Of a DNA stretch of 64,000 bases, positions 16,984 through 25,080 are shown piece after piece (the stretch's first letter is position 1; every line of letters starts with the position of its first letter). The stretch covers positions 715,001-779,000 of the forward strand of contig NZ_CP092487.1 of NCBI RefSeq assembly GCF_022429565.1. The letters run 5' to 3'. The position numbers and the translations under genes were made by a program. The DNA is from Lutibacter sp. A64. GTDB lineage: Bacteria; Bacteroidota; Bacteroidia; Flavobacteriales; Flavobacteriaceae. Below the pieces are notes generated by a model, which had not been told where the DNA came from, did no database searches, and saw only the letters and a program-made list of their open reading frames with translations.

Positions 16984-18279
16984 ATGTTAGATAAATTTTT
17001 TAAAATAACAGAAAATAAATCAACTTTAAAAACAGAAATTATTGCTGGAATTACCACGTTTATGACAATGGTATATATTTTGGCTGTAAATCCTGGAATT
17101 TTAAGTGAAGCAGGAATGGATAAAGATGCAGTTTTTACTGCAACCGCATTGTCTGCAGTTATTGCAACTTTAGTAATGGCTTTGGTTGCTAAATTACCTT
17201 TTGCCTTAGCGCCAGGTATGGGATTAAATGCGTTTTTTGCATTTACAGTAGTACTTGGAATGGGCTATTCTTGGGAGTTTGCCTTAACAGCAGTATTTTT
17301 AGAAGGTATTATTTTTATAATATTAACCGTATTTAACATTCGAGAGTTAATAGTTAATTCTATTCCTTTAAATTTAAAACATGCAGTTTCAGTTGGTATT
17401 GGGTTATTTATTGCTTTTATAGGTTTAAAAGGTACAGGTTTAGTAGTTGATAATCCAGCAACTTTAGTAAGTTTAGGAGATATGAAAAATCCTGCTGTTT
17501 TAGTAGGTATGGCTGGTGTTTTAATTATTGGTGTTTTATTAACTAGAAAAATAAAAGGAGCTATTTTAATTGGAATTTTAGCTTCAACTATTTTAGGTTT
17601 ATTTGTTGGCGTTACTGTAATTCCAGAAAACTTTACATTTGTTAGTTTGCCTCCATCTATTGAGCCAATATTTTTCAAATTTGATTTTTCACAAATATTT
17701 ACAATAGATATGTTAATTGTATTATTTACATTCTTGTTTGTAGATATGTTTGATACTGTTGGAACGTTAATAGGTGTGTCTTCAAAATCTGGAATGTTAG
17801 ATAAAGACGGAAATGTACCAAGAGTTAAACAAGCATTATTTGCAGACTCCATAGGTACTTTTATAGGAGCAATTTTAGGAACTTCAACAGTAACTACTTA
17901 TGTGGAAAGTGCAGCAGGTGTTGCTGAAGGAGGAAAAACAGGAATGACTGCTTTAACAGTTGCAGGTATGTTTGCTCTTTCATTGTTTTTTGCACCATTG
18001 TTTATGATAATTCCAGACGCAGCAACGGCTCCAGCTTTAATAATTGTAGGGTTGTTTATGATTTCTCCAATAATGAAAATTGATTTAAAAGATTTTACAG
18101 AAGCAATTCCAGCATTTTTTACAATTATAATGATGCCTTTAACATATAGTATTGCTGAAGGTATAGTATTTGGGATGTTGTCTTATGTTTTATTAAAATT
18201 ACTTACAGGAAAATATAAAGAAATAACACCTATTATGATTGTTATAGCTGTGCTATTTATTGTCAAGTTTTTTGTTTAA
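16984..18279 (+). CDS. NCS2 family purine nucleobase permease (AzgA-like)
   Basis: Inner-membrane proton-coupled importer of adenine, guanine or hypoxanthine. The 431 residues hold about 12-14 helices. Signatures of the AzgA/GhxP branch are TTFMTMVYILAVNPGILS near the N terminus, LAPGMGLNAFFAFTVV, DMFDTVGTLIGVSSKSG and LGTSTVTTYVESAAGVAEG (substrate-site loop). It is coupled with the upstream DUF5020 gene (9-base gap). The stop is followed by an unusual nested hairpin. Which purine it prefers cannot be told. Confidence 0.92.
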   Translation: MLDKFFKITENKSTLKTEIIAGITTFMTMVYILAVNPGILSEAGMDKDAVFTATALSAVIATLVMALVAKLPFALAPGMGLNAFFAFTVVLGMGYSWEFALTAVFLEGIIFIILTVFNIRELIVNSIPLNLKHAVSVGIGLFIAFIGLKGTGLVVDNPATLVSLGDMKNPAVLVGMAGVLIIGVLLTRKIKGAILIGILASTILGLFVGVTVIPENFTFVSLPPSIEPIFFKFDFSQIFTIDMLIVLFTFLFVDMFDTVGTLIGVSSKSGMLDKDGNVPRVKQALFADSIGTFIGAILGTSTVTTYVESAAGVAEGGKTGMTALTVAGMFALSLFFAPLFMIIPDAATAPALIIVGLFMISPIMKIDLKDFTEAIPAFFTIIMMPLTYSIAEGIVFGMLSYVLLKLLTGKYKEITPIMIVIAVLFIVKFFV

Positions 18280-18295
18280 GGAAATATAATTATAC

Positions 18296-18390
18296 AAAAA
18301 AAGCTGTTTAAAAATCTTTGAAAAATCGTCATTCTAGACTTGTTTCAGAATCTTTTTCTGATGATTTTTTAATTTTTAAACAGCTTTTTA
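18296..18390. terminator. Nested hairpin terminator between permease and carbonic anhydrase genes
   Basis: The outer stem AAGCTGTTTAAAAAT (18301-18315) pairs with ATTTTTAAACAGCTT (18372-18386), flanked by A- and T-runs. Its loop is about 56 bases instead of a few, because a second palindrome is inserted. It lies between two convergent genes and can act for both. Confidence 0.75.
18321..18370. repeat. REP-like palindromic element inside the terminator loop
   Basis: AAAAATCGTCA (18321-18331) pairs with TGATGATTTTT (18359-18369), with one G-T pair. The interior contains GTCATTCTAGACTTGTTTC, then AGAATC, which resembles the widespread dispersed element GTCATTCTGAACTTG-TTTCAGAATC known from many bacterial intergenic regions. 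Only one copy is seen in this window. Confidence 0.5.
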
Positions 18391-18411
18391 ATTTTTAGAA
18401 ATTAAAAATAA

Positions 18412-19053
18412 TTAACTATTTTTTTCAATTGAAAGGTGGTAAATACCTCTAATATCTTTTAATATTTTGTCGAAATCTATTTCTAAATCTACTAATTTAC
18501 CCGAATGAATATCCCAAACCCAACCGTGAACAGCAACACGATTTTCTAGAATAGCTTTTTGTACATCAGAAGTTTTTAAAACATTTACACATTGTTCTTG
18601 AACATTTAATTCAACCAGTCTATTGTATTTTTTTGTTTCATCTGTAATTAAATCTAATTCGGTATGGTGTAGTCTATAAACATCTCTAATGTTTCTTAAC
18701 CAAGGATTTAAAATACCTAAATCTTCAGATTGCATAGCTGCTTTAACACCTCCACAAGAATAATGCCCACAAACTACAACGTGTTTTACTTTTAAATGGC
18801 TAACGGCATAATTTATTACAGACATTGCGCTTAAGTCTGTATTAGGAACCATATTTGCAATATTTCTATGTACAAAAACTTCTCCTGGGCGCATTCCCAT
18901 TAGATCTTCTGCGGTTACTCTGCTATCTGAACAGCCGATATATAATATTTCAGGACTTTGACCTTTTGCTAAATTTGTAAAATAATCTTCATCATTTTTA
19001 AGTCTTTTAGCAATCCATTTTTTGTTGTTCGAAAAAATTTTTGAGATATCCAA
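18412..19053 (-). CDS. Beta-class carbonic anhydrase
   Basis: Interconverts CO2 and bicarbonate. Zinc ligands are C41 (in CSDSRV, with D43 and R45 as the catalytic dyad), H97 and C100 (CGHYSCGG). The 213-residue length is usual and there is no signal peptide, so the enzyme is cytoplasmic. It lies 71 bases downstream of the MORN-like gene on the same strand and may share its transcript. The SulP transporter gene is 2.5 kb away, which suggests but does not prove a joint role in inorganic-carbon supply. Confidence 0.95.
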   Translation of the reverse strand: MDISKIFSNNKKWIAKRLKNDEDYFTNLAKGQSPEILYIGCSDSRVTAEDLMGMRPGEVFVHRNIANMVPNTDLSAMSVINYAVSHLKVKHVVVCGHYSCGGVKAAMQSEDLGILNPWLRNIRDVYRLHHTELDLITDETKKYNRLVELNVQEQCVNVLKTSDVQKAILENRVAVHGWVWDIHSGKLVDLEIDFDKILKDIRGIYHLSIEKNS

Positions 19054-19124
19054 TATTAAAAGTTTTAATTAATTATTGTTTTTTACTAGCCTAAAATTCA
19101 TTTTAAATTTTGTGCAATATAGAG

Positions 19125-19808
19125 TTATTGTTTTAAATTATTAGATTTTTTTTGTATGTCTTCTTCATTAACTACCCAGGTTCCAACTCTTTCATTATTT
19201 TTATAATTCCCTGAAGAAATTATTTTTCCGTTACCAGCGTAGTATATTGCAGGTCCATTTAGGTTTCCATTTATATAATTTAAATCCTCTAGCAATACAC
19301 CATTATCTGCATAGCGTTTTATATTTCCATTTAATTTACCTGAAGTATAATTTAGAAGTTCAGATATTTTTCCTGTTCTATAATAGCTTTTATAGCTGCC
19401 TTCTAACTCATTATTTTTGTAGTTTTCTTCAATCATTAAGGTTTTTCCATTTGGATAATAATACAACCAAGTTCCAATTCTTTTTTTACCATCCATAGTG
19501 CCAGTGCTTTTTAAAATTCCTTTAACGGTATAAAAATTAACGGTAGCGAGTGAACTGTTTGGTTTAAATGTTTTAATAATTGTAGGTTGTGTAGCATTTG
19601 TAATATCATAATATTTAAATACGCCAACTTCTTTTCCGGCTTTAAAAGTACCTTGGTATCTGATGTTGTTATTAGGATAATATTTTTTCCAAATACCATC
19701 TCTTTTTCCGTTTAAATCGAATTTATTTATTTTTTCTTGCGCATTAGTAGAAACGTTATAAAGAAAAAATAAGCAGGTTATTAAAACGTAATAAACTTTA
19801 ACTCTCAT
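19125..19808 (-). CDS. Exported MORN-like (YwqK family) repeat protein
   Basis: 227 residues with a signal peptide (residues 1-23, ending TNAQ), then at least seven repeats of about 20-23 residues with the pattern GxxxGxWKxYYPNGxxxxxGxYKxGK, a MORN variant. Family members are often named YwqK antitoxin, but no toxin gene is present and the signal peptide points to the periplasm or surface. Function unknown. It starts 4 bases after the stop of the haem-binding protein gene, so the two are cotranscribed. Confidence 0.82.
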   Translation of the reverse strand: MRVKVYYVLITCLFFLYNVSTNAQEKINKFDLNGKRDGIWKKYYPNNNIRYQGTFKAGKEVGVFKYYDITNATQPTIIKTFKPNSSLATVNFYTVKGILKSTGTMDGKKRIGTWLYYYPNGKTLMIEENYKNNELEGSYKSYYRTGKISELLNYTSGKLNGNIKRYADNGVLLEDLNYINGNLNGPAIYYAGNGKIISSGNYKNNERVGTWVVNEEDIQKKSNNLKQ

Positions 19809-19812
19809 TATT

Positions 19813-20250
19813 TTATTCAGCTTTAAGTGTATTTACCCAATCTAAAAGTATTTTATATTGATCTGCAGAAACTACAGCATCTTTATGCATCCATAAATAA
19901 CTATTTAAAGGCATTTTTTTAGATTTTAATTCCTTTTTTAAATCTTTAATAATGTGCTCTTTTTGATGTTTGTTATAGGTAGCCCATTCAGAAAAATTTA
20001 AATGTTTTTTACCATCATTAACATGTGATGCTAAATACCAAGAAATTGGAGCAATTTCACTATACCAAGGATAATTTGTATTGTTTGAATGGCAATCGGC
20101 ACACGATATTTTAATTATTTCTTGAACATCTTCTGGAACTGTAAGTACAGTAGTAATATCATTTATTACTTCATTAGAAATATTTTTTTTAGGTCTTATA
20201 AATTGAATTACAACTACAACTACAAGAATTATTAAAAGTGTTTTTTTCAT
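19813..20250 (-). CDS. Haem-binding domain protein, membrane-anchored
   Basis: 145 residues with one N-terminal hydrophobic segment (4-18) and a CxxCH haem motif at C50, C53 and H54 (SCADCHSNNTNYPWYSEIAPISW), the signature of the Haem_bd domain (Pfam PF14376). Probably a periplasmic mono-haem cytochrome-like protein anchored in the inner membrane; a distal Met may be in SKKMPLNSY. Role unknown, possibly redox sensing or electron transfer. It heads the three-gene run with the MORN-like protein and carbonic anhydrase. Confidence 0.88.
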   Translation of the reverse strand: MKKTLLIILVVVVVIQFIRPKKNISNEVINDITTVLTVPEDVQEIIKISCADCHSNNTNYPWYSEIAPISWYLASHVNDGKKHLNFSEWATYNKHQKEHIIKDLKKELKSKKMPLNSYLWMHKDAVVSADQYKILLDWVNTLKAE

Positions 20251-20313
20251 TTTTTTTCATTTAAAAAATAAAGGTATTGTTTTCTTTTCATAAATTTAGC
20301 ACAAAACTAAATT

Positions 20314-20439
20314 ATGGCAATTTCAAATTTTTGGTTTTACACAATAATGATTGTTGTGATACTACATATAATCGTAGGATTTGTGTATTTATTGTATAAG
20401 TTATCTCCTAAAAAGAAAGATAAAGAATCTGAAAAGTAA
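20314..20439 (+). CDS. Small single-span membrane protein (41 residues)
   Basis: An ATG-started frame encoding one hydrophobic helix (about residues 6-30, FWFYTIMIVVILHIIVGFVYLLY) followed by a charged Lys/Glu tail (KKKDKESEK). The clean start, the helix plus basic tail and the position just before the purB cluster support a real gene. I do not know the family. The next gene starts 39 bases downstream on the same strand. Confidence 0.6.
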   Translation: MAISNFWFYTIMIVVILHIIVGFVYLLYKLSPKKKDKESEK

Positions 20440-20478
20440 CTAATTATATGTGAGTTTAAAATTTATAAATAATTTAAT

Positions 20479-21048
20479 TTGACAAAAAACTTTTTATTAC
20501 AACAGTTAAATAATTTAGGACCTGCTTTAAGAGTAAATAGGTTGCAAGTAAGTAATTTAGTTTTAGAAAATCCTGAATTACTTAAATTCTTAATAGAAAT
20601 TGTTTTTGAAGTAGATAATAAGTTATCGGTTAAAGCAGCTTGGGTTTTAGAATATGTGCTTACCGAAAAATTAGATTGGATAGCTCCGTATTTAGAAGAA
20701 TTTACATTAAATATTGGAAAACTTTATTTTGGAAGCGCTGTGCGCCCAGCAGCTAAAATATGTGGGTTTATAGCAAAAGCTTATACATCTAAAAATAATT
20801 CAATTGTTAAAGAAACTCTAACAAAAAAACAGATTGATAGAATTATTGAGGCCGGTTTCGATTGGATGATTAGCCAACATAAAGTTGCGGTAAAAGCTTA
20901 CACTATGACGACTTTGTTTTTACTAGGAAAAAACTACGATTGGGTACACCCAGAACTACAATTAATATTACAGCAAAATATAACTAAAGAAAGTGCAGCA
21001 TATAAAGCTAGAGGAAAGATTACTTTAGGCTTGATAAACAAGCAATAA
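20479..21048 (+). CDS. HEAT/ARM-like helical protein upstream of purB
   Basis: A 189-residue, predicted all-helical cytoplasmic protein with repeats such as NPELLKFLIEIVFE, SVKAAWVLEYVL and KVAVKAYTMTTLFLLG, which resemble HEAT/ARM repeats. Such proteins sit before purB in Flavobacteria and are sometimes misnamed adenylosuccinate lyase; none of the lyase motifs is present. The start is TTG at 20479, the only reasonable one, since the predicted N terminus continues directly. Function unknown. Confidence 0.75.
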   Translation: MTKNFLLQQLNNLGPALRVNRLQVSNLVLENPELLKFLIEIVFEVDNKLSVKAAWVLEYVLTEKLDWIAPYLEEFTLNIGKLYFGSAVRPAAKICGFIAKAYTSKNNSIVKETLTKKQIDRIIEAGFDWMISQHKVAVKAYTMTTLFLLGKNYDWVHPELQLILQQNITKESAAYKARGKITLGLINKQ

Positions 21049-21074
21049 AATTTCAAAATGTAGCTTTATTTCAT

Positions 21075-21082
21075 TAATTTTG
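21075..21082 (+). promoter_or_regulatory. -7 box of purB
   Basis: TAATTTTG matches TAnnTTTG and lies 24 bases before the purB ATG. It suggests purB has its own promoter besides any readthrough. Confidence 0.45.
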
Positions 21083-21106
21083 CATTTTTCAACACAAAAC
21101 TAAAAG

Positions 21107-22450
21107 ATGGCATTAACAAGTTTAAACGCAATATCTCCAATAGATGGAAGATATAGAAGTAAAGTAGCAAATTTAGCACCTTTTTTTTCGGAAGAAGCGC
21201 TGATAAAATATAGAGTTAAAGTAGAAATTGAGTATTTTATAGCATTGTGCGAAATTCCTTTGCCACAATTAGCTGATTTTAATAGTGAACTTTTTGAACA
21301 ATTAAGAAGTATTTATATAGATTTTACTTCAGAAGATGCACAAAAAATAAAAGATATTGAAAGTATTACAAATCACGATGTAAAAGCTGTTGAATATTTT
21401 ATTAAGGAAAAATTTGATGCGTTAAATCTTCACAAATATAAAGAGTTTATACATTTTGGATTAACATCGCAAGATATTAATAATACAGCTACTCCATTAT
21501 CAATTAATGATGCATTTGATATAGTTTACTACCCAGAACTTGCAATTCTTTTAGAAAAACTAAGACAATTAGCAGTAGCTTGGGAAGATGTACCAATGTT
21601 AGCACGTACACACGGTCAACCAGCTTCACCTACACGTTTAGGAAAGGAAATACTAGTATTTGTAGAACGTATAGAGCAACAAATAAAGCAATTACAAAAT
21701 GTACCTTATGCAGCTAAATTTGGTGGAGCAACAGGTAATTTTAACGCACATAAAGTTGCTTATCCAACAATAGATTGGAAAGCATTTGGTACTCATTTTG
21801 TTGAAAAAGTTTTGGGGTTACACCATTCTTTTCCAACTACACAAATAGAACATTACGATCATTTAGCTGGTATTTTTGATGCTCAAAAGCGTATAAATAC
21901 TATTTTAATTGATTTTAATAGAGATATTTGGACATACATTTCTATGGATTATTTTAAGCAAAAAATTAAAAAAGGAGAAGTAGGTTCATCGGCAATGCCT
22001 CATAAAGTAAACCCTATAGATTTTGAAAATTCTGAAGGTAACTTAGGAATTGCAAATGCACTTTTTGAACATTTATCTGCAAAACTTCCAATTTCTCGTT
22101 TACAACGTGATTTAACAGACTCTACAGTTTTAAGAAATGTAGGAGTTCCATTTGCTCATACAATTATTGCCTTCACTTCTACGTTAAAAGGATTGAACAA
22201 GTTATTAATTAATAAAGAAAAATTTGCGCAAGATTTAGAAAATCATTGGGCTGTTGTTGCAGAAGCAATTCAAACAATATTAAGAAGAGAAGCATACCAA
22301 AATCCGTATGAAGCTTTAAAAGGTTTAACAAGAACAAATGAAAAAATTACACAAAAATCTATGGCAGATTTTATTGATGGTTTAGATGTTTCTAATGAAA
22401 TTAAAACTGAATTAAAAGCTATAACACCAAGTAATTATACAGGTATATAA
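21107..22450 (+). CDS. purB: Adenylosuccinate lyase
   Basis: Cleaves SAICAR and adenylosuccinate, releasing fumarate, in purine synthesis. Signature GSSAMPHKVNPIDFENSEGN lies near residues 292-311, with the catalytic Ser loop. THGQPASPTRLGKE and TSQDINNTA provide the other two conserved regions of the fumarase/aspartase superfamily. The 447-residue length matches the Bacteroidetes/E. coli-type enzyme. It is followed after 10 bases by a lipoprotein gene and then terC, likely one transcript. Confidence 0.96.
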   Translation: MALTSLNAISPIDGRYRSKVANLAPFFSEEALIKYRVKVEIEYFIALCEIPLPQLADFNSELFEQLRSIYIDFTSEDAQKIKDIESITNHDVKAVEYFIKEKFDALNLHKYKEFIHFGLTSQDINNTATPLSINDAFDIVYYPELAILLEKLRQLAVAWEDVPMLARTHGQPASPTRLGKEILVFVERIEQQIKQLQNVPYAAKFGGATGNFNAHKVAYPTIDWKAFGTHFVEKVLGLHHSFPTTQIEHYDHLAGIFDAQKRINTILIDFNRDIWTYISMDYFKQKIKKGEVGSSAMPHKVNPIDFENSEGNLGIANALFEHLSAKLPISRLQRDLTDSTVLRNVGVPFAHTIIAFTSTLKGLNKLLINKEKFAQDLENHWAVVAEAIQTILRREAYQNPYEALKGLTRTNEKITQKSMADFIDGLDVSNEIKTELKAITPSNYTGI

Positions 22451-22460
22451 ATACATTTTA

Positions 22461-22829
22461 ATGAAAAAAATTGCACTATTAATATTTTTAACAGCTATAA
22501 TTAGCTGTAATACTGAACCTTTAAAAGCAGACCGTTTTAAATCTGGAACTTTTGAAATTCCAGCGGGAAAAGGGTATGAAAAAACAATTATTATAAGGCA
22601 AGATTCTTTACAAATTGAAAAATATGAAGATAGAGTAGACACCTTATCAATTTCTTGGAAAAACAATTTTAATTATACCTTAAAAATGTTGCATCCAAAA
22701 ACAGCAATAGATGAAGATCCAATTCATGTAAAAATAACAAATGTTGAAGATGATTCGTACGAGTTTGAAGCTGTTATTGGGTATTCTAATTATGTTCAAA
22801 AAGGAGAGATTTTTAAAATATTAGAATAA
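22461..22829 (+). CDS. Small predicted lipoprotein
   Basis: 122 residues; the signal segment MKKIALLIFLTAIISC has a lipobox ending in Cys16. The mature part is a small beta-rich domain (FEIPAGKGYEKTIIIRQDSLQIEKY) with no recognisable motif. It sits tightly between purB (10 bases) and terC (3 bases), so it is cotranscribed with them. Function unknown. Similar small lipoproteins are common beside purB in Flavobacteria, as far as I recall. Confidence 0.7.
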   Translation: MKKIALLIFLTAIISCNTEPLKADRFKSGTFEIPAGKGYEKTIIIRQDSLQIEKYEDRVDTLSISWKNNFNYTLKMLHPKTAIDEDPIHVKITNVEDDSYEFEAVIGYSNYVQKGEIFKILE

Positions 22830-22832
22830 ATC

Positions 22833-23606
22833 ATGGAAATATTTTTACAAGCAGATGCATGGATAGCTCTGCTGACTTTAACTTTTTTAGAAATTATTTT
22901 AGGTATTGATAATATTATTTTTATATCAATAACAGCAGGTAAATTACCAAAAGATAAAATTAAAAAAGCAACCAGGTTAGGACTTTTATTAGCGCTTATA
23001 TTTAGAATATTTTTACTGTTAGGTGTTTCTTATCTTATTTCTATGAAAGCACCTTTCTTTACGTTCGATTTAAATTGGCTAAAAGGAGGTATAACAGGGC
23101 AAAGTGTAATTTTAATATTAGGAGGTATATTTTTACTGTATAAAAGTACAAAAGAAATTCACCATAAAGTAGAAGGCGTTGAAGACAAAGTAGAAGAAAA
23201 GACCGTAAAAAGTGTTGTTAAAAGCTCTTTTGGAAGTGTTATTTTTCAAATTGTTATGATTGATATGGTTTTCTCTTTCGACTCTGTTTTAACCGCTGTG
23301 GGTATGACTAATGGTGTACCTGGAGCATTAATAATAATGATTGCAGCTGTAGTAATTTCAATATTGATAATGATGATTTTTGCAACACCAGTTGGTGAAT
23401 TTGTAAATAAAAACCCAACAATACAAATGTTAGCATTGTCATTTTTAATTTTAATAGGGTTTATGTTAATTACAGAAGGAGCTCATTTATCGCATTTAGA
23501 AGTTTTTAATAAACCAGTTGGTGCCATACCAAAAGGATACTTATATTTTGCAATTGCATTTTCATTAGGTGTTGAAGCCCTAAATATGAAAGTTCGAAAA
23601 AAATAA
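22833..23606 (+). CDS. TerC family integral membrane protein
   Basis: 257 residues with about seven helices. Acidic motifs in the membrane, EIILGIDNIIFISI (N-terminal half) and DMVFSFDSVLTAVGM (C-terminal half), are the paired metal-site motifs of TerC/Alx proteins, which export Mn2+ and are linked to tellurite resistance and to metal loading of exported proteins. Manganese export is inference by family. The start lies 3 bases after the stop of the lipoprotein gene. No riboswitch of the yybP-ykoY type is visible upstream. Confidence 0.9.
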   Translation: MEIFLQADAWIALLTLTFLEIILGIDNIIFISITAGKLPKDKIKKATRLGLLLALIFRIFLLLGVSYLISMKAPFFTFDLNWLKGGITGQSVILILGGIFLLYKSTKEIHHKVEGVEDKVEEKTVKSVVKSSFGSVIFQIVMIDMVFSFDSVLTAVGMTNGVPGALIIMIAAVVISILIMMIFATPVGEFVNKNPTIQMLALSFLILIGFMLITEGAHLSHLEVFNKPVGAIPKGYLYFAIAFSLGVEALNMKVRKK

Positions 23607-23757
23607 TTAAATTTTACCATTAATTAACAAACTCCAATTTAATTAAGCGATTTTTGTTATTACTTTTACATAAATTTTTAGAGTGTATTTGCTAATTTAT
23701 TGATTTTATTAAAACAAATAATAGCAATTAAACGTTAAAATATAATAATATAAACAC

Positions 23758-24822
23758 ATGAAAGATTTAAAAACAACTAATATTTTATTGCTTTTATTGG
23801 TAATACCTATGGTATTTTACATTTTAAAAACAATGTCTTTCATTTTTATACCATTAATTTTTTCAATGTTTATAGCATTGTTGTTTTTACCTTTAATGCG
23901 ATGGTTGTCTAAACGTAAAATACATAATTTTATAAGTATTTTTATAGTGTTATTAATATTTGTAGGTGTCTTTAAAATAGGAGGAGAGCTTATAAAAATA
24001 ACAAGTAGAGAGATTTTAGCTACAGATAGTATGTTTTTTGAAAAAGCTGCTACAAAAATAAATCTTTTAGCAAAATCTTTTGAGGACTTTTTAGGAATTA
24101 ACTATTTTGATGATGGAAACCTTATAAGCCATTTTATAAATAGTGATACTATTTCTAATAATTTTGGCTCTACTTTTGATTTTATTGGAAATACAGTTTC
24201 TATGACTTTAATGACGGCATTTTTTGTTGTATTATGGTTAGCAGAATCTATCAATTTTCAAAAATTTTTAAATAATACTATTTTAAAACAAAAATTTGCA
24301 TCGGTAAAAACCTTTATGAAAATTGAAAAAGACTTAATAAAATTTGTGAAAGTTAAGTTTTTAGTAAGCGCACTTACCGGTCTTGGTTTTGGATTGGCAT
24401 GCTATTTTTTTGATGTTAGTTTTCCTATATTTTGGGGACTATTTGCCTTTCTTATAAATTTTATTCAAATGATTGGTTCTGTTGTTTCTGTAATTTTATT
24501 AGCACTTTTTGCTTTTGTTGAATTAGATCCAACAAGTACTTTATTATTTTTTATAATTACAATTACTTTAGTTCAAGTAGTTTTTGGAAGTATTTTAGAA
24601 CCAATATTTATGGGAAGATCATTCTCTATAAATATTATTACAATCTTAGTAATGTTAATGCTTTGGGGTTATATTTGGGGTGTACCTGGTTTAATTATGT
24701 CAATTCCAATAACGGTATTTTTAAAGATTATTTTCGAACAATTTCCTCAAACACAATTACTGGCTACCATAATTTCTGGTAACGATGTAAAAATTAAACT
24801 TCCTCGTATAAAAAAGGTTTAG
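23758..24822 (+). CDS. AI-2E family transporter
   Basis: 354 residues with about seven to eight transmembrane segments in the AI-2E/PerM arrangement: two N-terminal helices, a soluble amphipathic region (about 85-150), then the C-terminal membrane core with SALTGLGFGLACYFF, NFIQMIGSVVSVILLALFAF and the conserved EPIFMGRSFSIN. Despite the name, many members are Na+/H+ antiporters or have unknown substrates. It stands alone, 151 bases after terC. Confidence 0.88.
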   Translation: MKDLKTTNILLLLLVIPMVFYILKTMSFIFIPLIFSMFIALLFLPLMRWLSKRKIHNFISIFIVLLIFVGVFKIGGELIKITSREILATDSMFFEKAATKINLLAKSFEDFLGINYFDDGNLISHFINSDTISNNFGSTFDFIGNTVSMTLMTAFFVVLWLAESINFQKFLNNTILKQKFASVKTFMKIEKDLIKFVKVKFLVSALTGLGFGLACYFFDVSFPIFWGLFAFLINFIQMIGSVVSVILLALFAFVELDPTSTLLFFIITITLVQVVFGSILEPIFMGRSFSINIITILVMLMLWGYIWGVPGLIMSIPITVFLKIIFEQFPQTQLLATIISGNDVKIKLPRIKKV

Positions 24823-24990
24823 TATTTAAATCTTTTTTAATCTATTAAATTCGTTTTTTACAAAATATTTATTGTAGTTAGCCAGTATAAATTTTAGAGT
24901 TTTTAAAACAATAAACTTTTCATTTTTATGTAAATAACCCGCTAATTTCTAGGGTTTTTAGTACTTTGGTAATAATCTTTAAAACTTTAG

Positions 24991-25051
24991 GTAATAAATG
25001 TTACAGATGTTTGTAATGTTTATTACTGCTTAGGTAATCAACCTCAATTAC
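24991..25051 (+). promoter_or_regulatory. Tandem palindromic operators upstream of the RND operon
   Basis: GTAATAAATGTTAC (24991-25004) and GTAATGTTTATTAC (25013-25026) are two 14-base palindromes 22 bases apart, on the same face of the helix. A third looser pair, GTAAT-N8-ATTAC (25034-25051), runs into the -7 box. They look like binding sites for a dimeric regulator. Confidence 0.5.
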
Positions 25052-25056
25052 ATTTG
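25049..25056 (+). promoter_or_regulatory. -7 box of RND efflux operon
   Basis: TACATTTG matches TAnnTTTG exactly, 24 bases before the tolC-like ATG. No TTTG stands at -33; that space is taken by the palindromes, which suggests control by a DNA-binding protein. Confidence 0.55.
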
Positions 25057-25080
25057 CACTAAACTAAAAAAGAAATTAAG

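Noticed and set aside
17265..17852. Minus-strand frame of 195 codons inside the NCS2 permease gene
   Set aside because: Antisense shadow of a membrane protein gene: repetitive Asn/Thr/Ile/Pro composition and no recognisable domain.
19125..19808. YwqK label as antitoxin of a toxin-antitoxin pair
   Set aside because: No toxin-like gene adjoins it; neighbours are a haem-binding protein and carbonic anhydrase, and the protein has a signal peptide.
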